NCBI RefSeq assembly: GCF_024054565.1
Contig: NZ_JAMXLR010000036.1
Location: 248,001-312,000, forward strand
Source of the DNA: Aeoliella straminimaris
GTDB taxonomy: Bacteria; Planctomycetota; Planctomycetia; Pirellulales; Lacipirellulaceae
Direction of reading: 5' to 3'
DNA: 64,000 nt
The position numbers were made by a program, and so were the translations under genes. Every line of letters begins with the position of its first letter. The first letter of the stretch is position 1. This document shows positions 28,297-37,070 of the stretch, in pieces. Below the pieces are notes generated by a model that saw only the letters and a program-made list of their open reading frames with translations, searched no databases and was not told where the DNA came from.

Positions 28297-28917
28297 ATGC
28301 ATTACTTGAAATACAAAACTGTTTGGATGGTCATCTTGGCCTGCGCCGCTGTATGCGGATGTGGTGGATCGGAGGAGCAAGACTTCCTCAATCGTTCGGT
28401 ATCTCCTTCCTCTCTAGTTTCTCAGGCGATGCAGCAGAGTGATACCAATGGGGATGGCCAACTAGATGCCGCGGAATTGGAGTCCTGTATCTCGCTCCGC
28501 GATTCACTCTCCGCCTATGACACAGATGGCGATGGTGCTATTTCCCAAGCCGAACTCCTTGCGAGGATCGAGCAACTGTTCAAGGACGGCGTGATTCTTA
28601 CCAACGTCTCTTGCACGGTGACGAAAGGGCGGTCCCCAGTGAGCAACGCCCGCGTCGTTTTCGAACCAGCACCCTTCATGGAATCTGTTTTGGAGCCAGC
28701 CAGTGGAGTGACGGATTCGTCAGGAGTCGCCCTCATCGCTGTGGCCGACGACCGGCTCCCCGATGAATTGAAAGGAAAGCCGGTGATGCACATCGGCCTC
28801 TACGAAGTAACCATCGACTCCGGAAGCAACACCACCAAGTTCGGCCATGAAGTTGATCCGGACTCGCGAACAGGCGTGAGCCCGACCTTTGATCTGACTT
28901 CGGCCCGTAAACAGTAA
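28297..28917 (+). CDS. EF-hand putative lipoprotein
   Basis: The product (about 206 residues) has a hydrophobic leader ending AAVCGCGG, a lipobox-like site. Two canonical EF-hand loops follow: DTNGDGQLDAAEL and DTDGDGAISQAEL, each with Asp at 1, 3 and 5, Gly at 6 and Glu at 12. The C-terminal part (VSCTVTKGRSPVSNARVVFEP ... SGVTDSSGVALI) resembles a carboxypeptidase-regulatory-like or transthyretin-like beta domain, common after DUF1559 genes in Planctomycetes. ATG 28297 directly follows GGAG; TTG 28306, nine bases after GGAG, may be the true start. It lies 32 bases after the DUF1559 gene, so the two are probably co-transcribed. Confidence 0.82.
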   Translation: MHYLKYKTVWMVILACAAVCGCGGSEEQDFLNRSVSPSSLVSQAMQQSDTNGDGQLDAAELESCISLRDSLSAYDTDGDGAISQAELLARIEQLFKDGVILTNVSCTVTKGRSPVSNARVVFEPAPFMESVLEPASGVTDSSGVALIAVADDRLPDELKGKPVMHIGLYEVTIDSGSNTTKFGHEVDPDSRTGVSPTFDLTSARKQ

Positions 28918-28968
28918 TACCCGTTCACACCATCGCGGCGAGTTTGCGACGCCGGGGCTGTAGGAGGC

Positions 28969-28998
28969 CGAAGCGGACCACACAACTGATCCGCTTCG
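28969..28998 (+). terminator. 9-bp perfect hairpin downstream of the EF-hand gene
   Basis: CGAAGCGGA and TCCGCTTCG enclose a 12-base loop about 50 bases after the stop. No T-tract follows, so it may act as a transcript-end structure rather than a classical terminator. It also lies ahead of the convergent glutamate synthase gene. Confidence 0.45.
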
Positions 28999-29198
28999 AC
29001 TGCTGATGTTGACCGAATTCTAGTCTCGGCGGGGCTCGCAACTCCCAGAACTCTAGTGGTTCACAGATCGGTTCAGTTTCTGGGCCGTACGGGATAAACG
29101 ATCAGTCGCCCAACTTTTTTCCAGCGCTGGTATTGGTTGGCGATTCTGAATGAGCAACTACCTGGCCAACCACGCCTTGAGTCGCCGGTGGAGGCGCC

Positions 29199-30791
29199 CT
29201 AAGCCTGAGCTCGGAAGGTGTCGGCCGATGCGTGTCGCCAGCTCCTGTCGAGTAGCGGATGTCCGCTGTTGCCATCGAGCAGATCGCCGACGGAAAGAAA
29301 TTCGTAGGCTTCTTCGTACGACATGACCTGGGTGGGGCCCGTTCGTTTGTAAACGTGAGCTGGCTCTAGCTCGTCGGGACTTGTCAGCCCCATCGCGGCT
29401 ACCATTTCAGTCAACGTTTCCATGGTGTTTTTGTGAAACCGAAAGGCCCGTTCGGACTTGTCGGCGACATTCAAAGCCCGAAAGCGATGTGGATCCTGGG
29501 TGGCGACACCGACTGGGCAGGCGTTAGTGTGGCAAGCCTGGGCCTGAATGCATCCCACCGACATCATGAACCCACGGGCGACGTTGCACCAATCCGCGCC
29601 AATGGCGATGTTACGAATCATGTCCGCTGCGGAACTGACTTTGCCGGCGCAAGCGATCTTGATCTTATCACGAAGACCGCAACCGACCAGAGCGTTGTGC
29701 ACCAGCACCAGGCCTTCGACCAAGGGCGTGCCCATGCTGTCGGAAAACTCCAGCGGAGCCGCGCCCGTACCGCCCTCTCCGCCGTCGACGTTGATAAAGT
29801 CGGGCAGCAGGCGCGTTTCTAGCATCGCTTTGCAGATGGCAAGAAATTCATGGGGCATCCCGATGCAGAGTTTGAAACCGACCGGTTTTCCGCCGGAGAG
29901 TTCGCGCAGTTGTTGCACCCACTCGCATAGTTCGCGTGGCGTGTGAAACGCGGAATGGCCGGGAGGGGACACGCAGTCTTGCCCCATGGGCACTTTACGC
30001 GTCTGGGCGATCTCCTGGGTGATCTTGGCGGCTGGCAAGACACCACCGTGCCCCGGCTTGGCTCCTTGAGAGATCTTGATCTCGATCATCTTAACCTGAT
30101 CATCACTTGCCTGCTCTGCAAACAGGTCGGCGTTAAAGGTACCATCGTCGTTACGGCAGCCGAAGTAGCCGGTACCGATTTGCCAAACGACATCTCCGCC
30201 CGGCTTTCTGTGGTAAGGACTGAAGCCGCCCTCTCCGGTCCAATGGGCAAAGCCACCTTTTTTTGCACCTGTGTTCAGTGCGAGAATGGCATTTGGGCTG
30301 ATGGCACCAAAGCTCATTGACGAGACATTCAGCAGCGAGCAGGAATAGGGTTTAGTACACCCAGGGCCGCCAACAAGGGTGCGAAAGCTCTCGCTGCTCT
30401 TCACCGTTGGAGCGATGGAGTGGGGGCTCCATTCGTACTCGTCCGAATAGACGTCCAACTCGGTTCCGAATGGCTTCAGGCCTTCAATGTTCTTCGAGCG
30501 TTCGTAGATCAACGATCGTTCATCACGATTGAAGGGACGCCCGCTCGTGTCGTCTTCGATAAAGTATTGATGGATTTCCGGTCGGATCATCTCGAAGAGA
30601 AACCGAAAATGGGCCGCCACCGGGTAGTTGCGCAAGATGCTATGACGCTCCTGAAGCACGTCGTACACACCAAGCAGTGCCACCGGACCACAAATCGCGG
30701 CACCCACAAACCACCATGGGGAAACCAAGCTACCTAACGCAACAAACAGCGCGGTCAGGAGAATACTGAGATAGAACGGAATGAAACGCAT
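29199..30791 (-). CDS. FMN-binding glutamate synthase family protein
   Basis: The 530-residue protein carries an N-terminal pair of membrane segments (about residues 3-45) and the FMN-binding alpha-subunit domain of glutamate synthase (about 90-500). Visible are MSFGAISPNAILALNTGA, GEGGFSPYH, KISQGAKPGHGGVLPAAKIT, INVDGGEGGTGAAPLEF and the iron-sulfur cysteine cluster GCIQAQACHTNACPVGVATQ. There is no glutaminase domain, so it is not a complete GltB. Such membrane-linked proteins are of uncertain substrate. It starts 36 bases after the cytochrome b/c gene on the same strand and may be the last gene of the respiratory operon. Confidence 0.88.
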   Translation of the reverse strand: MRFIPFYLSILLTALFVALGSLVSPWWFVGAAICGPVALLGVYDVLQERHSILRNYPVAAHFRFLFEMIRPEIHQYFIEDDTSGRPFNRDERSLIYERSKNIEGLKPFGTELDVYSDEYEWSPHSIAPTVKSSESFRTLVGGPGCTKPYSCSLLNVSSMSFGAISPNAILALNTGAKKGGFAHWTGEGGFSPYHRKPGGDVVWQIGTGYFGCRNDDGTFNADLFAEQASDDQVKMIEIKISQGAKPGHGGVLPAAKITQEIAQTRKVPMGQDCVSPPGHSAFHTPRELCEWVQQLRELSGGKPVGFKLCIGMPHEFLAICKAMLETRLLPDFINVDGGEGGTGAAPLEFSDSMGTPLVEGLVLVHNALVGCGLRDKIKIACAGKVSSAADMIRNIAIGADWCNVARGFMMSVGCIQAQACHTNACPVGVATQDPHRFRALNVADKSERAFRFHKNTMETLTEMVAAMGLTSPDELEPAHVYKRTGPTQVMSYEEAYEFLSVGDLLDGNSGHPLLDRSWRHASADTFRAQA

Positions 30792-30827
30792 GGATTGTTT
30801 TCCTGGTCCGCAAAGTCAACCGGCGGG

Positions 30828-32267
30828 TCATGGAGATTGTGTTGTTCGCTTCGGAGGTATGGAGTCGTCATCGCGCCGAGTTTGCAGGAAATCGACTATG
30901 TCGGTCAACTCTTTTGCTGTTACAGAGCCCGCAAACGCAGGCATATTGTATCCGCCGTTATTGATGCGAATGATCATATCTTCGCGCGTAAGTTGTTGGC
31001 CAATATCCGAAAGTTCCGGGCCACGGTGACCGCCGTGGCCGTCGATGTCGTGGCAATACAAACAACCCTTGGAGTGCACCAACGCGGCACCGCGAGCGAT
31101 AGGGCCACTATCGGTGCCAACGACTTCCTTGGTTAGGGGTTTGACACCAAAGTCGGGCGACCACGGTTCGTGGTATCCGTAAATGGTCAGCACAAGTATA
31201 CCTGTGAAGGACGCAATCACGATCCCAATTGCCCAAGGACGTTTGCTTGGAGCTCGGTGTCCCCTGTTTGAAATTAAAGGGAGCAGAAAGAGCACCAGAA
31301 ATCCGACGACAGGGGCGCCGAGGATGACCCAGGTCTCTAAACTGGCTGGTAGCAGCGAGAGTACGGCGAAGTACCACCAGAAGTACCAATCCGGCATCGG
31401 GTTCGCCTCGATGCTGCTGGGATTCGGTGGATGATCCAGTGCCGGTGGGCCAATGAAGACAGCGCATGCGAGAATCACACCAACGATGACCGTGGAAAAG
31501 ACGACGTCCCGCCACATTGCGTTGGGCCAGAAGGGCACACCCGACTTTTTCAGTCGTTTCTCGTACTCTTCCTTATAGGTTTCTGGATCGACCGGTTGGT
31601 CGGGATTGGGCATTTCGGACACGCCATGACGGAAGAGCAGCAGCAAGTGCAGCCCGACCCCGGCGAAAATCAGGCCCGGAAGCACGAACACATGGATCGC
31701 GAAGAATCGGGTTAATGTGGAACCGCCTACCGTGGTTCCTCCCATGATGAACTCGGCAATCCAGGGGCCTACAATCGGCGCACGGCCGGCCATCTCTGCG
31801 GCGACGGCCACCGACCACACTCCGTTAGCGTCCCACCGGAGTAACTGGCCGGTGAAAGCCATGCCCAGTACGACGAACAGGACGACCACGCCACTCATCC
31901 AGTTTAGCTCGCGCGGGTACTTGTAGGTGGCATGCAGGTAGACCTGCAGCATGTGAATCACGGCCAGCATCACCATTGCCGAGGCGCCGTAGTAGTGCAT
32001 ACCACGCACGATGCTGCCCAGCGGCGCCGTGTTGGTGATGTACATCAAGCTTTCGTAAGCTTCGTCGCCACCTGGAACATAGGTCATGGCCAGGCAGATT
32101 CCGGTCACCACTTGTACAAAGAACGCCGTCAGAGTCGCACTGCCGAATACGTACCACCAACGGGCATCGCGGGGAACGATGTGCGTCAGCAGTGGTACAA
32201 CATAGTCCGAAAAGCCCGACCGCTGGTCGAGCCATTTTCCCATGTTTCGTAGCAGTTGTCTGGCCAT
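30828..32267 (-). CDS. Cytochrome b with fused C-terminal cytochrome c domain (bc complex)
   Basis: This 479-residue quinol-oxidising subunit has a full-length cytochrome b: heme b ligands His91/His105 and His192/His207 (13 and 14 residues between), and PDWY at 292-295, the equivalent of the PEWY Qo-site loop. Membrane helices run through both the b6-like and subunit IV-like halves. From about residue 385 a periplasmic mono-heme cytochrome c domain follows: CLYCH (402-406) and the distal methionine in GYNMPAFAG. The fused c domain may stand in for cytochrome c1. It lies 54 bases after the Rieske gene. Confidence 0.92.
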   Translation of the reverse strand: MARQLLRNMGKWLDQRSGFSDYVVPLLTHIVPRDARWWYVFGSATLTAFFVQVVTGICLAMTYVPGGDEAYESLMYITNTAPLGSIVRGMHYYGASAMVMLAVIHMLQVYLHATYKYPRELNWMSGVVVLFVVLGMAFTGQLLRWDANGVWSVAVAAEMAGRAPIVGPWIAEFIMGGTTVGGSTLTRFFAIHVFVLPGLIFAGVGLHLLLLFRHGVSEMPNPDQPVDPETYKEEYEKRLKKSGVPFWPNAMWRDVVFSTVIVGVILACAVFIGPPALDHPPNPSSIEANPMPDWYFWWYFAVLSLLPASLETWVILGAPVVGFLVLFLLPLISNRGHRAPSKRPWAIGIVIASFTGILVLTIYGYHEPWSPDFGVKPLTKEVVGTDSGPIARGAALVHSKGCLYCHDIDGHGGHRGPELSDIGQQLTREDMIIRINNGGYNMPAFAGSVTAKELTDIVDFLQTRRDDDSIPPKRTTQSP

Positions 32268-32321
32268 AGATTAGAGAACTTCGGCGTGCGGTTGGCGATG
32301 ATTCCAGGGAAACACGGGCGT

Positions 32322-32855
32322 TTATACCTTCGTGGTCGTCAGAGGGACGGGGCCGGTTTCGATCTGAACGTCTTGGTTGCGTACCCGCACGGCCAGTCGC
32401 TTTAGAGGTTTGGGAGGAGGACCGCCTGCCACGGTTCCATCCTTGTAGTAGACTCCTCCATGGCAGGGGCACATGAACAGTTCGGCGTCATTCACCCAGC
32501 GAACCGGACAGCCGAGATGGCGACAGTTGATCGAAAAGGCGATGAAAGTTGAGTCGTCTACACGCCGCAGCCAGGCCCCGGTCTTGGCGGTCACGCCTGC
32601 CCAGGGAACCGTCGTGGCATCTTCGAAATTGACCAGAGACGTGGAGCCAACCTTAAACTGATCAAGCTTGCCGACCGTCCGCCATTTGCGTGGAGGCTTG
32701 CGGAAGACGGGGGCCAGGATAAAGCCCAGGCCAGGCACCACCATCATCGCACCGATGGCGACTGATAGAGCCACGGATACTTTGGCGTAAAATGAACGCC
32801 GGGAGACTTCCTCGTCGGGGCATTCTGCCGGGGTTTCGGCCGAATCATGATTCAT
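32322..32855 (-). CDS. Rieske 2Fe-2S protein of the bc complex
   Basis: The 177-residue protein has a twin-arginine-type anchor (SRRSFYAKV then a hydrophobic helix to about residue 50) and the Rieske fold: box 1 CRHLGC (111-116), box 2 CPCHGG (129-134). Cys111, His113, Cys129 and His132 bind the cluster; Cys116 and Cys131 form the usual disulfide. Family role: electron transfer from the quinol site to the cytochrome c domain. ATG 32855 has GGAG eight bases upstream and overlaps the end of the preceding small gene by 11 bases, so translation is coupled. Confidence 0.95.
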   Translation of the reverse strand: MNHDSAETPAECPDEEVSRRSFYAKVSVALSVAIGAMMVVPGLGFILAPVFRKPPRKWRTVGKLDQFKVGSTSLVNFEDATTVPWAGVTAKTGAWLRRVDDSTFIAFSINCRHLGCPVRWVNDAELFMCPCHGGVYYKDGTVAGGPPPKPLKRLAVRVRNQDVQIETGPVPLTTTKV

Positions 32856-33060
32856 CTTGTCGGCTCCACTGTTCGCAAATTTCGCTCATCCAAGTGCACA
32901 GGGCCCACACGAACAGTGCGAAACCCGACAACGACATGACCCAATGGGTAAGAATCCCCCATACCAGCAGGGCAATGCCCATTGCCATGGCCACGGGCAC
33001 GTAGGTTGGGTCAGGGGCCACTTCGTCCAGGGCTGTCGCAGTACTTGGCTCGTTGGTCAT
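32845..33060 (-). CDS. Small two-helix membrane protein in oxidase operon
   Basis: This 71-residue protein has two hydrophobic helices (about residues 21-35 and 42-58) after a polar N-terminus with DPTYVPVAMAMGIALLVWGI. The pattern resembles the small cytochrome c oxidase subunit IV/CtaF-like proteins of caa3 operons, but I cannot assign it. It lies between ctaG (10 bases after its end) and the Rieske gene, with overlap, so it is co-expressed with both. Confidence 0.75.
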   Translation of the reverse strand: MTNEPSTATALDEVAPDPTYVPVAMAMGIALLVWGILTHWVMSLSGFALFVWALCTWMSEICEQWSRQDES

Positions 33061-33070
33061 GACGTTAAGC

Positions 33071-33901
33071 TCACTTTGCCGAGGTGCTGAAGGGGCGACC
33101 GTAACCGCCTGGGGACTCGGGCGGCGTGACGGTTTCGGTGTTCGAGTACCATCGGCACAGCAGGCTGATGATCACGCCCACGTACAGACTGCACGGCGGC
33201 ACCCACATCAGCAGTCCACCGAGTTGTTGGTCGATGGCTGGTGTTAGTCCGGCATCGTAGAGTGACGTGAGTACGTGCAATCGATCGACCGGATTGGCGA
33301 AGGCTGGGCAAACCGTAATGGTGGTGAAGGTTATGTAGATTCCCAGCAGGGTGCAACCAATGCAGGCAGAAAACAGATAGGAGATACCACTGAGTGGAGG
33401 CAAGCGGTATCGCTGAACCGGCGCGAAGATCGGCCACCAAAATGCCAGGCCAGCTAACAAAAACGAAGTATCGCGGAGGCACCCGATTCCGGCGTTCTGC
33501 GTTGCGGCGGAACACAGCACCGGAACGTGCCAAAGCCACATCGCCCCCACGCCACAAACCCAACCCGGCACGGGGTGCGACAGCATGCGGCCGGCGCGGT
33601 CCAGGCGAGCGTTCTCAAACCACTGCGCCATCTTCTCTTTAGGTAAACTCAATAGTAAGCACATGGGAATCACGAGCAACAATAGCAGGTGTTGCACCAT
33701 GTGAGCGCTAAACAGATAGCCATCGGCCAACACGCCAATGGGCGAGACGAACGCCAGTACCATCAGCGACGCCCCGAGGACAAGACTCCTCAGTCCGTGG
33801 ACGGCTGCGCGGCGAAACACGATGAGGTACAACGCGACCCATACCAGCGCAACCAGCCACGCGAGAGACGTCCAGTGCCAGAGTGCATGATCCCAAATCA
33901 T
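33071..33901 (-). CDS. ctaG: Cytochrome c oxidase assembly protein, CtaG (caa3) family
   Basis: The 276-residue multi-pass membrane protein matches the caa3-type CtaG family, which is needed for assembly of the oxidase (copper centre). It has about seven helices and the conserved SAHMVQHLLLLLVIPMCLLL segment, PVPGWVCGVGAMWLWHVP, a later LLGIYITFTT helix and a loop with DQQLGGLLMWVPPC. ATG 33901 is used: it forms ATGA with the stop of the upstream oxidase gene (4-base overlap). The frame is open further upstream to 33943, but that is inside the upstream gene. Confidence 0.88.
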   Translation of the reverse strand: MIWDHALWHWTSLAWLVALVWVALYLIVFRRAAVHGLRSLVLGASLMVLAFVSPIGVLADGYLFSAHMVQHLLLLLVIPMCLLLSLPKEKMAQWFENARLDRAGRMLSHPVPGWVCGVGAMWLWHVPVLCSAATQNAGIGCLRDTSFLLAGLAFWWPIFAPVQRYRLPPLSGISYLFSACIGCTLLGIYITFTTITVCPAFANPVDRLHVLTSLYDAGLTPAIDQQLGGLLMWVPPCSLYVGVIISLLCRWYSNTETVTPPESPGGYGRPFSTSAK

Positions 33902-36126
33902 TGCAAGAATCCCAGGTAGATGATGGTGAACACGGCTATCCACACCACATCGACAAAGTGCCAGTAGACCCCAATGGCTCCAAATACCTTGGAGCGTTTG
34001 GGCGTTAGGTATCCCTTGCGAGCCATGAGCAGCATAATACTTAGAGCGACTAAGCCTCCTGTAACGTGCAGGCCATGAAACCCGGTGACGGTGAAGAAAG
34101 TAGAGGCGAATAGATTGCGGTTGATCGTAACGCCATCCTGAATCAACTCGTTGTATTCGATCGCCTGTCCGACAAGAAAAACCACACCGAGCAAAATCGT
34201 CATCGCCAGATACTTGCGAAATCCGGTCGTGTCTCCACGACTCAGGTGCCGCTCTGCTAACCAGAACGACACACTGCTGGAGAGCAGGAACACACTGAAT
34301 ATGCCCGTACGCAGCACATTCAAGGCCGTTTCCGATGTCGGACCACTAGCGTCCTCGACGCGGGCATTGAATACCACGTAGGCCACGAGCAACAGAATAA
34401 AGAAGATTGCCTCGGAAACGACAAACGCCCAGGCACTGGTCTTTGCTTTATCCGGGCGGTGTCCGTTGTCCGCGGGAGTTGTAGAGGTTTTCCAGTCCGC
34501 TTGTTCCGGATGATTGGCGTCCCACACGGGGCGGCGACTCTTGATTTCCGGCAGCGATTCAAAGTTCTCTACCGGCGGTGGAGAGGTTGTGAACCATTCC
34601 AATGTGAACGCGTCCCAAGGATTGGCTCCAGCCGTTGATCCACGGAGCAGGCTGGAGATTACATTCCACACCAGCACAAGGGTGCCTGCTGCCATGAAGA
34701 ATGCAGAAACCGACGAGATGGCGTTCAATGTTGCCCAGCCGGGATGGTCGGCGTACGTGTAGACGCGGCGCGGCATGCCCATGAAGCCGAGGAAGTGCTG
34801 CACGCCGAACGTGCCATTGAACCCAATCACCCACAGCCAGAATTGAATCTTGCCCAATCGCTCATCGAGCATCTTGCCGGTGATCTTGGGGAACCAATAG
34901 TAGGTGGCTGCGAACAATGCAAAGACGATTCCGCCGATCAGCACGTAGTGAAAGTGAGCTACGACAAAATAGGTATCCGTCAACTGCCAATCGATCGGCA
35001 CCGTGGCGAACATGATGCCCGTTAAGCCACCGACCACGAATTGAACCAGGAAGGCGATAGCGAATAGCATGGCTGTCGTGCAGCGAATCGAGCCGCCCCA
35101 CAGCGTTGCGGTCCAGTTGAATATCTTGATGCCCGTGGGAATGGCGATCAGCAAAGTGGCCGCCGCAAAGAAGATGTTCGCTCCCATGCCTAGGCCAACC
35201 GCAAACATATGGTGGGCCCAAACCCCATAGCTGAGAAGCACAATGACCGACGAAGAACCGGCGACAAAGGCGTAACCGTAGATTGGCTTGCGAGAGAAGA
35301 CCGGAATCACCTCGGAAACCATCGCAAAGGCAGGTAGTGCGAACACGTAGACTTCTGGATGGCCAAACATCCAGAAGAAATGTTGCCACAACAGCGCCGA
35401 GCCTCCACGAGCAGGTTCGAAGAATGCGGCCCCCAACCAGCGGTCGATCAGCAGCATGGCCAACGCCGAATTGAGAGGAGGGATCGTGATCAGGATCAGA
35501 ATTGCCTGCATCAACATGATCCAGACGAACAGCGGCACACGTTGCAGGCTCATGCCGGGCGCTCGGCAACAGATCACCGTGGCGGCTATGTTGATGGCAC
35601 CCGCCACGGAGCCGATGCCCATCACGGCAAGGCTGATGATCCAATAGTCGACACCAGGTAGCGAGCTGTAGGGCTTGGTGGATAGCGGGGCGTACGAGAA
35701 CCAACCCGCATCGGGTGCCGAGCCGGTCAAAAAACTCCAGTACAGCAGCACTGCCCCGAATGGCAGCATCCAGAAGCTCATGGCGTTCAAGCGGGGGAAC
35801 GCGACATCCTTTGCGCCGATCATCAGCGGGATCAAGTAGTTGGCGAACCCGGTGAACACCGGCATTCCCACGAGAAACACCATGGTCGTTCCGTGCATGG
35901 TGAAAAGCTGATTAAAGAATTGCGGTGACAGGAACGTGTTGTTGGGCACCGCTAGCTGCACCCGAATCAACAGGGCTTCAACGCCACCAATCACCAGAAA
36001 GAACACCGCCAGCAGCATGTATAGAAGGCCGATGCGCTTGTGGTCGACCGACGCAAACCACGACAGCAGGCCCCAGTTGGAGTCTGCTTTGGCCGTTTCG
36101 TATTGCTGAACGACTTCCGTGCTCAC
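33898..36126 (-). CDS. Cytochrome c oxidase subunit I+III fusion
   Basis: The 742-residue protein joins CtaD and CtaE. Subunit I (1-about 540) has heme a ligand His78, D-channel Asp107 (GAKDVAFPR), HPEVY at 256-260 with the His-Tyr crosslink residues, the Cu(B) pair HH 305-306, the K-channel lysine Lys334 (IPTGIKIF) and heme ligands in AHFHY (391, 393). After a hydrophilic linker rich in Pro/Lys, subunit III (about 560-742) begins at KTSAWAFVVSEAIFFILLL and contains FFTVTGFHGLHVTGG and the final YWHFVDVVWIAVF. I/III fusions are known in caa3-type oxidases. It overlaps coxB by four bases (GTGA). Confidence 0.95.
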   Translation of the reverse strand: MSTEVVQQYETAKADSNWGLLSWFASVDHKRIGLLYMLLAVFFLVIGGVEALLIRVQLAVPNNTFLSPQFFNQLFTMHGTTMVFLVGMPVFTGFANYLIPLMIGAKDVAFPRLNAMSFWMLPFGAVLLYWSFLTGSAPDAGWFSYAPLSTKPYSSLPGVDYWIISLAVMGIGSVAGAINIAATVICCRAPGMSLQRVPLFVWIMLMQAILILITIPPLNSALAMLLIDRWLGAAFFEPARGGSALLWQHFFWMFGHPEVYVFALPAFAMVSEVIPVFSRKPIYGYAFVAGSSSVIVLLSYGVWAHHMFAVGLGMGANIFFAAATLLIAIPTGIKIFNWTATLWGGSIRCTTAMLFAIAFLVQFVVGGLTGIMFATVPIDWQLTDTYFVVAHFHYVLIGGIVFALFAATYYWFPKITGKMLDERLGKIQFWLWVIGFNGTFGVQHFLGFMGMPRRVYTYADHPGWATLNAISSVSAFFMAAGTLVLVWNVISSLLRGSTAGANPWDAFTLEWFTTSPPPVENFESLPEIKSRRPVWDANHPEQADWKTSTTPADNGHRPDKAKTSAWAFVVSEAIFFILLLVAYVVFNARVEDASGPTSETALNVLRTGIFSVFLLSSSVSFWLAERHLSRGDTTGFRKYLAMTILLGVVFLVGQAIEYNELIQDGVTINRNLFASTFFTVTGFHGLHVTGGLVALSIMLLMARKGYLTPKRSKVFGAIGVYWHFVDVVWIAVFTIIYLGFLQ

Positions 36127-37070
36127 TTCAGAGAGTCCAGATAGGCGACGAGTTGTTTAACCTGTTTATCCGTCAGGTTGAAGTCGGGCATCTTGCTGCC
36201 GGGTTTGAATTCTTGTGGGTTCTTGAGCCAGCGGGCAAGGTTTTCGGGAGAGTTCTCCAGTACGCCGCCTCCGAGTTCCTTGCGGAGGGCGATATTGGTC
36301 AGGTCGGGGCCAATGGAAGCCGTTGCTTCGGTGCCCCGAATCGTGTGGCAGTTGACGCAGGTATACGAAAAGAAAAGCTGCTTGCCCGCAGCTGCGTCCG
36401 CACTGGCGGAGTCACTAGGCTGTGCTGATTGATCCGTCAGCCAGGCTTCGTACTCTTCTGGACTGTGGGCGTAGACTTTAAAGTTCATCCACGCGTGTTG
36501 CGTGCCGCAGTATTCCGAGCAAAGCCCCTGATAGACTCCCGGTTTGGCGGCTTCGAGCCAAATATAGTTGTCGCGGCCTGGGATGACGTCCATTTTTCGA
36601 GCCAACTGAGGGACCCAAAAACAGTGGACCACATCGGCTGATCGAAGTTTGACTCGGATCTGTTTATTGGTTGGGATATGGATTTCGTTTGCGCTGGTTA
36701 TGCCGGATCCGTTGTAGATAATCTCCCACCACCATTGGTGGGCAACAACGGTCAGCTCTTCGTCCGCCTTCGCATCGCGGGGGGGATGCACTTTGGGCAC
36801 CGCATTCATGGTGAGAATGAGCTTGGTGCTGATGGCGAGCAGCCACAAAACGACCAGCACAGGGCCAACCATCCAGAAGATTTCTCTTCGGTGGTTGCCA
36901 AAATCCTGCTTGGGGAGCTCGGTGCGCTTTCGCCCTCGAATGATCGCAATGACGATCAGACCGGTAACGATGAAGAAAATGGCGGCGCTGATCCACACCA
37001 CCTGCATAAAGACTTCGTACATCGCCTGAGCTTGGGGCGATTCAGGCTGTAGTACAGGAAGATCAGACAT
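36123..37070 (-). CDS. coxB: Cytochrome c oxidase subunit II with fused cytochrome c
   Basis: The 315-residue subunit has two N-terminal membrane helices (about 22-45 and 66-86), the cupredoxin domain with the complete Cu(A) set His149, Cys184, Glu186, Cys188, His192 and Met195 (CSEYCGTQH), and a C-terminal cytochrome c domain with CVNCH (238-242) and a distal Met in KMPDFNL. This is the caa3-type arrangement, letting the enzyme take electrons directly from a c-type carrier. It is the first gene of the operon; GGAGG lies just upstream of ATG 37070. Confidence 0.95.
   Translation of the reverse strand: MSDLPVLQPESPQAQAMYEVFMQVVWISAAIFFIVTGLIVIAIIRGRKRTELPKQDFGNHRREIFWMVGPVLVVLWLLAISTKLILTMNAVPKVHPPRDAKADEELTVVAHQWWWEIIYNGSGITSANEIHIPTNKQIRVKLRSADVVHCFWVPQLARKMDVIPGRDNYIWLEAAKPGVYQGLCSEYCGTQHAWMNFKVYAHSPEEYEAWLTDQSAQPSDSASADAAAGKQLFFSYTCVNCHTIRGTEATASIGPDLTNIALRKELGGGVLENSPENLARWLKNPQEFKPGSKMPDFNLTDKQVKQLVAYLDSLK

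Noticed and set aside
34862..35704. 280-codon frame antisense to the oxidase subunit I gene
   Set aside because: Lies wholly within a certain gene; translation is an Arg/His-rich mirror artefact.
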